A stretch of DNA of 64,000 bases, from NCBI RefSeq assembly GCF_009846755.1, contig NZ_AQOR01000024.1, forward strand, positions 1 through 64,000, in the 5' to 3' direction. The notes under the pieces were generated by a model. It worked only from the letters and a program-made list of their open reading frames with translations. It was not told the DNA's origin and made no database searches. Source of the stretch: Alcanivorax sp. S71-1-4 (GTDB lineage: Bacteria; Pseudomonadota; Gammaproteobacteria; Pseudomonadales; Alcanivoracaceae). Below, piece by piece: positions 54,845-64,000 of the stretch. Numbering within the stretch: the stretch's first letter is position 1; every line of letters begins with the position of its first letter. Both the position numbers and the translations under genes were made by a program.

Positions 54845-55657
54845 TTGAGAACCGCCACCGGACATCCTGCGACCCGGGCCCTGCTGCTGGCCAGCGTACT
54901 GATTGCGCTGGCGGCACTGGCCCTGTTGCCCACCCTGATCCTGCACTGGCAGGTGAACCAGACGGAGTTCGCCGACGACCGCGAGCCGCCGATCTGGCCA
55001 CTGCCGGACGACGAGACTGAAGCCCGCAAGGCGCAACTGGTCAATACCCTGCTGCCGGCCATTCAGGCCACCAACCGCGACCTGCTGGCACTGCGCGGAC
55101 AGGCCCTGGCGGTGCATGAGCGCTTCCAGGCCGGCAAGCCTGACCGGGGGGATCTGGACTGGCTGCAGACACAGGCCCGGCTGTACCGGCTCGACGCACC
55201 GGATAACCTTGAAGCGCTGACGCCAGATTGGTTCGCCACCCTGCTGCGCCGGATCGACATCATTCCGGCCTCGCTGGCCCTGGCCCAGGGCGCGATCGAA
55301 TCCGCCTGGGGCACCTCGCGCTTCGCCCAGGAAGGCAACAACTACTTCGGGCAATGGTGCTTCACCCCCGGCTGCGGCATGGTCCCGGCGCGACGGCCAG
55401 CAGGCGCAAAGTATGAGGTGGAGCGATTCCCCTCTGTGGAGGAAGCAGTGCGCCGCTATATGCTCAACCTGAACAGCCACCCGCGCTATCGGTACATGCG
55501 TGTGCTGCGCGAACAGGCGCGGGCGCAGGAGAAGCCGTTATCCGGCCGCGTCATGGCGGCCGGCCTGAACGGCTACGCCGAGATTGGCGAGGTGTACATC
55601 TCGCACATTCGCTCCGTAATCCGCCACAACGACTTTGATCGCTTCGCAGATTTCTGA
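54845..55657 (+). CDS. Bax-like glucosaminidase-domain protein
   Basis: Protein of 270 aa with one N-terminal membrane helix (about 13-33). A glucosaminidase-like catalytic region follows, with AQGAIESAWGTSRFAQEGNN (Glu is the likely catalytic acid) and NYFGQWCFTPGCG. It resembles E. coli Bax. It probably cleaves peptidoglycan. The only available start is TTG 54845, since an in-frame stop lies just upstream. Its stop is 5 bp before palindrome copy D. Confidence 0.83.
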   Translation: MRTATGHPATRALLLASVLIALAALALLPTLILHWQVNQTEFADDREPPIWPLPDDETEARKAQLVNTLLPAIQATNRDLLALRGQALAVHERFQAGKPDRGDLDWLQTQARLYRLDAPDNLEALTPDWFATLLRRIDIIPASLALAQGAIESAWGTSRFAQEGNNYFGQWCFTPGCGMVPARRPAGAKYEVERFPSVEEAVRRYMLNLNSHPRYRYMRVLREQARAQEKPLSGRVMAAGLNGYAEIGEVYISHIRSVIRHNDFDRFADF

Positions 55658-55662
55658 GTGAC

Positions 55663-55831
55663 GTAGGGTGGGTAGAGCCAAAGGCGAAACCCACCGGGAC
55701 CATGTTGCGTACTGCTCGCACAGAACCATCGGAACTGCCTGTCTCCCAAGCTGGGTGATTTCGATGATTTTGCGGGAGTGATTAACGGGCATGGACACGG
55801 TGGGTTTCGCCTTTGGCTCTACCCACCCTAC
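55663..55831. repeat. 169-bp palindromic element, copy D
   Basis: Same 34-bp terminal inverted repeats and hairpin interior as copy A. It lies 5 bp after the Bax-like stop and 5 bp before the polysaccharide deacetylase stop, filling the convergent junction almost completely. Confidence 0.95.
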
Positions 55832-55836
55832 GGGAT

Positions 55837-56898
55837 TTATTCTCGATACCACTCCCCATCGTGATGCATCCACAACCACGAATACCAGTAGAACCGCCCC
55901 TGCCCTGCGCTGGCGGTGCAATTCACCAGCGTGCGCCCCGGTGTCAGATCACGGCCCGGCGTCACTCGCAGTTGCACACCGTCCTGCACCGTTGCGCGCT
56001 CAACAACGGCCGCGCCACCGGCAAAACAGTTCACGTTGCGGTCGGCCCAGCTTGCCGGCAACCGCATCGTCAACACGGGCCGTTTTTCCGTGGTCACACC
56101 GCCGGCGGGCGACACGTCACGCACCGGCATCGGCAAGGCACGGACCTTGTCGCCCAGGCTGTCCCAGTCGGCGTAATGACGGTTCACGGGAATGCGCGGA
56201 ATATTCTGCCAGTCGGTGTCGGCATCCACCGCGCCGCTGCGCTGGGCGAAGCCGAGATAATCCAGGTCACGCAGCAAGGCACGTACCGCCTCGTCCTGCT
56301 CGCCGTAGGGGTATGCGACATAGCGTGGCGGCGGCTCGCCCAGCCAGTCACTCAGCAGCGCCTGGGCCTGCTCGATGTCCGCTCGCACCCGTTGCGCCCA
56401 GGCGCGCGCCGATTCACCGTCCTGGCGACGCACCAGATGCGCATGCCGGTGGCTGTGATTCAACAGCAGATGGCCGGCCTCCTGCAGCGCCTGGAGCTGC
56501 GCCACGTTCATCATGTTGCCCCCCTCACCCACTGCGCCGGTGGAGACAAACACGCTGGCTGGCCAGCCATGCCGCGCGAGCAACGGCATGGCGTTGTCAT
56601 GGATACTGCGGTAGGCGTCGTCAAAGGTGATGGCGGCCAGTTTTGTCTCGGCCGGCTCGCCAGCGCGCACGCGGCGCACCAGTTCGTCCAGGCGCACCAC
56701 CTCGAACCCTTCCTCCCTGAGATGGCGCAAATGCGTTTCAAACATCGCCGGGGTAACAGAAGTCGACGCCGGTGTATCCTCCGCCACATGGTGATACAGC
56801 AGGATCACCGCCGCCCTCGCTGGCGATGCCAGCGCCGCCAGTGTCAGGAACAGGATGAACATCGCCGCTTTGCCTGATGATCTGTTCAATTGCACCAT
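55837..56898 (-). CDS. Polysaccharide deacetylase family protein
   Basis: Secreted or membrane-anchored protein of 353 aa. After a signal sequence (FILFLTLAALASPARA) comes the NodB domain: AVILLYHHVAED, the metal-site TFDDAYRS (Asp pair) and NHSHRHAHL, which supplies the histidines. A C-terminal extension (about 230-353) is beta-rich and unassigned. The start is uncertain: ATG 56898 sits only 1 bp after AGGAGG, so GTG or TTG codons a few residues in may be used. Confidence 0.88.
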   Translation of the reverse strand: MVQLNRSSGKAAMFILFLTLAALASPARAAVILLYHHVAEDTPASTSVTPAMFETHLRHLREEGFEVVRLDELVRRVRAGEPAETKLAAITFDDAYRSIHDNAMPLLARHGWPASVFVSTGAVGEGGNMMNVAQLQALQEAGHLLLNHSHRHAHLVRRQDGESARAWAQRVRADIEQAQALLSDWLGEPPPRYVAYPYGEQDEAVRALLRDLDYLGFAQRSGAVDADTDWQNIPRIPVNRHYADWDSLGDKVRALPMPVRDVSPAGGVTTEKRPVLTMRLPASWADRNVNCFAGGAAVVERATVQDGVQLRVTPGRDLTPGRTLVNCTASAGQGRFYWYSWLWMHHDGEWYRE

Positions 56899-56990
56899 CC
56901 TCCTGTCAGTTTCGGTTAATCCCGATACCCCGTGCGGGTGCTAGCATGTGCCCACGCATCACGCTGCCAGAGCCACTCACGGAGACTGCC

Positions 56991-57449
56991 ATGTCACTGA
57001 CACGCGAACAACTCGACACCCTGAAGCAGGCCGCTTCGGCGCCGTTTCCCTTTGCCGAACGTTGCGGCGCCGTGGTGGAGGCGCTGGAAGTGGGTTACTG
57101 CAAAATGCGCATGCCGTTCGAACCGAACATCAACCATGTCGGCACCATGTATGCCGGCGCGCTGTTCACGCTGGCGGAACTGCCCGGCGGCGTGGTGTAC
57201 CTCAGCAGCTTCGATACCAAACGTTTTTATCCCATCGTGAAGGACATGCAGATCCGCTTTCGTCGCCCGGCCAAAACGGACATCACAGTGGAAGTGCACC
57301 TGAGTGACGACGAGGTTCAACGCATCCAGAACGAAGCCGACGCCAATGGCAAAGCCGATTTCGAATGGGAGTGCGAACTCAAGGACGCCAGTGGCGAGGT
57401 GGTGGCCATCTCGCGCAACCTGTATCAACTGCGCAAGATCGGGATGTAA
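56991..57449 (+). CDS. Hotdog-fold thioesterase-like protein (PaaI/YiiD type)
   Basis: Protein of 152 aa. It contains the hotdog core NHVGTMYAGALFTLAELPGG (residues about 47-66), where the HVG..YAG and central acid are typical of PaaI/DUF4442-type thioesterases, followed by IVKDMQIRFRRPAKTDITV. GGAGACTGCC precedes the ATG. It is 3 bp upstream of an acetoacetate-decarboxylase-like gene, so the two are probably co-transcribed. Confidence 0.82.
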   Translation: MSLTREQLDTLKQAASAPFPFAERCGAVVEALEVGYCKMRMPFEPNINHVGTMYAGALFTLAELPGGVVYLSSFDTKRFYPIVKDMQIRFRRPAKTDITVEVHLSDDEVQRIQNEADANGKADFEWECELKDASGEVVAISRNLYQLRKIGM

Positions 57450-57452
57450 CGC

Positions 57453-58100
57453 ATGATCGCACCGGCCCCCTGGCAACTGCACGGGCGCGCATATGCCTTT
57501 GCACTGAAAACCGGCGTTGCACAGCGCACGGCGCAATCGGGCGCACCCGACGCACTGGGTGAGCCCCGTGGCGCGCGCAGCATTCTCATGTTCGTGGATT
57601 ACAGCAGCTCGGATGTCGGCCCGTACCAGGAGTTGCTGTTCATTCCCGGACACTACCGCTTTCCCGACGGACACCGCTACAACTCCATTGGCCGCATTTA
57701 CGTGTCCAGTCAGGACAGTGTCGACAATGGCCGAAGCAACTGGGGTATCCCCAAGGACCGCGCGGATTTCGAGGTAACACAGACGGACGCTGGCGACCAG
57801 GTGACGGTATCGCTGGATGGCCGGCCGTTCTGCCGCCTGATGCTCGCGCACGGCGGGCCCGCGCTGCCAGTGTCCTCCGGCTGGGTGCCACAGAAGGCCG
57901 TGACGCTGGCGCAACTGCGGGACAGCCGCATGTTTCGCTATACGCCGAAAGCAAAAGGCCGCCTGCAGTTGGCACGGCTGAAACATTTCTGGGCGGACGG
58001 CGAACACTTCCCGGCACTGCAAGCCGGCAACTGGACGGTCGGCGGTTACATGCCGGCGTTTGACATGACCTTCCCGGTTGCGGCAATCACCGAGGCATGA
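57453..58100 (+). CDS. Acetoacetate-decarboxylase-like protein
   Basis: Protein of 215 aa with the ADC-like fold pattern: LMFVDYSSSDVGPYQELLF (about residues 46-64) and RIYVSSQDSVDNGRSNWGIPK (shown as two parts: RIYVSSQDSVDNG and RSNWGIPK). The catalytic lysine expected in true acetoacetate decarboxylase is not obvious; Lys in GIPKD is the only candidate. It is the second gene of a two-gene unit with the hotdog protein, followed by a strong terminator. Confidence 0.68.
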   Translation: MIAPAPWQLHGRAYAFALKTGVAQRTAQSGAPDALGEPRGARSILMFVDYSSSDVGPYQELLFIPGHYRFPDGHRYNSIGRIYVSSQDSVDNGRSNWGIPKDRADFEVTQTDAGDQVTVSLDGRPFCRLMLAHGGPALPVSSGWVPQKAVTLAQLRDSRMFRYTPKAKGRLQLARLKHFWADGEHFPALQAGNWTVGGYMPAFDMTFPVAAITEA

Positions 58101-58103
58101 AGT

Positions 58104-58133
58104 AAAACGGCGCGATGATTCGCGCCGTTTTTT
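58104..58133. terminator. Bidirectional terminator between the ADC-like gene and hemE
   Basis: Stem AAAACGGCGCG / CGCGCCGTTTT with loop ATGATT, continuing into TTT on the plus strand and flanked by A residues on the other. It terminates both convergent genes; the hemE stop overlaps its last T. Confidence 0.93.
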
Positions 58134-59194
58134 CAACGCTGGCTGAATTCGTGTACCGCGTTGATGAACACCCCGGCGTTGGCCGGGTCCACCTGCGGCG
58201 TAATACCGTGCCCCAGGTTGAACACATGGCCGTTGTGCGGCCCGAAATCCGTCAGAATACGTTTCACTTCCGCACGAATCGCATCCGGTGAGGCATACAG
58301 CACCGCCGGGTCCATGTTCCCCTGCAATGCCACACGGTCCCCGACGCGCTGACGCGCCTGGCCAATGTTGATGGTCCAGTCCACGCCGAGTGCATCGCAG
58401 CCGCTGGCGGCGATCTCTTCCAGCCACAGGCCACCGTTCTTGGTGAACAGGATCACTGGCACCCTGCGGCCTTCGTGGTCGCGAATCAGGCCATCGACGA
58501 TCTGCTGCATGTAACGCAGCGAGAAGGTTTTATACGCTTCAGCGGACAGCGCACCGCCCCAGGTATCGAAAATCTGTACCGCCTGCGCACCATGACGAAT
58601 CTGGGCGTTCAGGTAATCGGTCACCGAGCGCGCCAGCTTGTCCAGCAGCTGATGCGCCAGTTCCGGCTGGCTGTAGACCATGGCCTTCAGGTGACGAAAA
58701 TCCTTCGACGAGCCGCCTTCCACCATATAGGTGGCCAGCGTCCAGGGGCTGCCGGAAAAGCCGATCAAGGGCACGCTGCCGCCCAGGGCGTGGCGGATGG
58801 TGCTCACCGCACGCATCACATAATCGAGATCCTTCTCCGCCTCTGGCACAGGCAGCGCCGCAATGTCCGCCTCGGTACGCACGACCTTGCGAAAGCGCGG
58901 GCCTTCGCCGGTTTCGAAATACAGGCCCAGCCCCATGGCGTCAGGAATGGTCAGGATGTCGGAAAACAGGATGGCCGCATCCAGCGGGTAGCGCGCCAGC
59001 GGTTGCAGGGTGACTTCACAGGCCAGTTCGGCGTTCTTGCACAGGTCCATGAAGGAGCCGGCGCGTTCGCGGGAGGCGCGGTATTCCGGCAGGTAGCGGC
59101 CCGCCTGGCGCATCATCCAGACTGGCGTCATGTCCACCGGCTCGCGCATCAGCGCCTTGAGAAAGCGATCATTCTTGAGTGCGGGAAACGTCAT
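58133..59194 (-). CDS. hemE: Uroporphyrinogen decarboxylase
   Basis: Heme-biosynthesis enzyme of 353 aa converting uroporphyrinogen III to coproporphyrinogen III. N-terminal signature [16 protein letters not shown], the catalytic Asp in [12 protein letters not shown], and [17 protein letters not shown] all match. Encoded downstream of gltBD, an arrangement seen in pseudomonads. Confidence 0.98.
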   Translation of the reverse strand: MTFPALKNDRFLKALMREPVDMTPVWMMRQAGRYLPEYRASRERAGSFMDLCKNAELACEVTLQPLARYPLDAAILFSDILTIPDAMGLGLYFETGEGPRFRKVVRTEADIAALPVPEAEKDLDYVMRAVSTIRHALGGSVPLIGFSGSPWTLATYMVEGGSSKDFRHLKAMVYSQPELAHQLLDKLARSVTDYLNAQIRHGAQAVQIFDTWGGALSAEAYKTFSLRYMQQIVDGLIRDHEGRRVPVILFTKNGGLWLEEIAASGCDALGVDWTINIGQARQRVGDRVALQGNMDPAVLYASPDAIRAEVKRILTDFGPHNGHVFNLGHGITPQVDPANAGVFINAVHEFSQR

Positions 59195-59236
59195 TGCTCT
59201 GCCCTGCCAACAGAAGCCCTTTTCAGGGCCGAATAT

Positions 59237-59264
59237 AACAAGGCCCGCCAGAGCGGGCCTTGTT
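59237..59264 (-). terminator. Terminator downstream of gltD
   Basis: Perfect 12-bp stem AACAAGGCCCGC / GCGGGCCTTGTT with loop CAGA. On the minus strand it is followed by ATATT. It separates gltBD from hemE. Confidence 0.8.
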
Positions 59265-59283
59265 GTGCGTCAGATATCCGTCG

Positions 59284-64000
<4,717 letters not shown>

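Overview
The window is GC-rich, densely coded chromosomal DNA from an aerobic gammaproteobacterium. Most genes have Shine-Dalgarno sites and strong G/C third-position preference. The gltB-gltD-hemE block, the bioB-F-H-C-D operon, leuA, slyD and class III alcohol dehydrogenase are core genes in a Pseudomonas/Oceanospirillales-like arrangement. An Alcanivorax-type host is my best guess; this is inference, because no rRNA or other phylogenetic marker is present. I saw no tRNA, rRNA, CRISPR array, phage or transposase gene.

Layout. 0-7 kb: a CDF-type metal transporter divergent from a MerR regulator, moaA, slyD, an FTR1 iron permease fused to a cytochrome c domain, and adhC/frmA with a divergent LysR gene. 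7-18 kb: an iron/heme acquisition cluster. A TPR protein, a large PKD-type lipoprotein and a TonB-dependent receptor with an STN signalling domain lie opposite a FecI-type sigma factor (Fur box at its start) and a FecR anti-sigma factor, followed by a small unknown ORF and a fused SecD-SecF. 18-22 kb: a YqhA-family membrane protein, a small secreted protein, leuA and a divergent Lrp-type regulator. 22-25.5 kb: a second heme system, with two Fur boxes, an HmuR-like receptor and a lipoprotein made of two tandem HmuY-like halves. 25.7-32.3 kb: a copper island with a DUF411 protein, multicopper oxidase, TolC-like channel and Cys/His-rich small protein on one strand, and copA (frameshifted here) plus cueR on the other. 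32-45 kb: an SLC13-type permease, flavodoxin-like protein, SDR genes (one degenerate), very small proteins, a GST, an AdaA-AraC-AlkA fusion overlapping ogt, a repeat lipoprotein, a DUF1835 gene coupled to an A/T-richer membrane protein, and a PhaC-like hydrolase. 45-50 kb: the biotin operon with a candidate BirA operator. 50-58 kb: comF, a ComB-type phosphatase, an acyl-CoA dehydrogenase, phhB, a Bax-like glucosaminidase, a polysaccharide deacetylase, a hotdog protein and an acetoacetate-decarboxylase-like protein. 58-64 kb: hemE, gltD and gltB, which runs off the right edge.

The main theme is metal handling. Two TonB-dependent, Fur-boxed receptors are each paired with a glycine-tethered lipoprotein, alongside FTR1 iron uptake and a CueR copper regulon.

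The most unusual structural signal is a family of nearly perfect 167-169 bp palindromes: four complete copies and one clipped copy at the left edge. Every complete copy is wedged within a few bases between the stop codons of two convergent genes. One copy carries matched changes in both arms that keep the stem paired. In two places the element itself supplies the stop codon of the neighbouring gene. This looks like a mobile palindrome acting as, or tolerated as, a bidirectional terminator.
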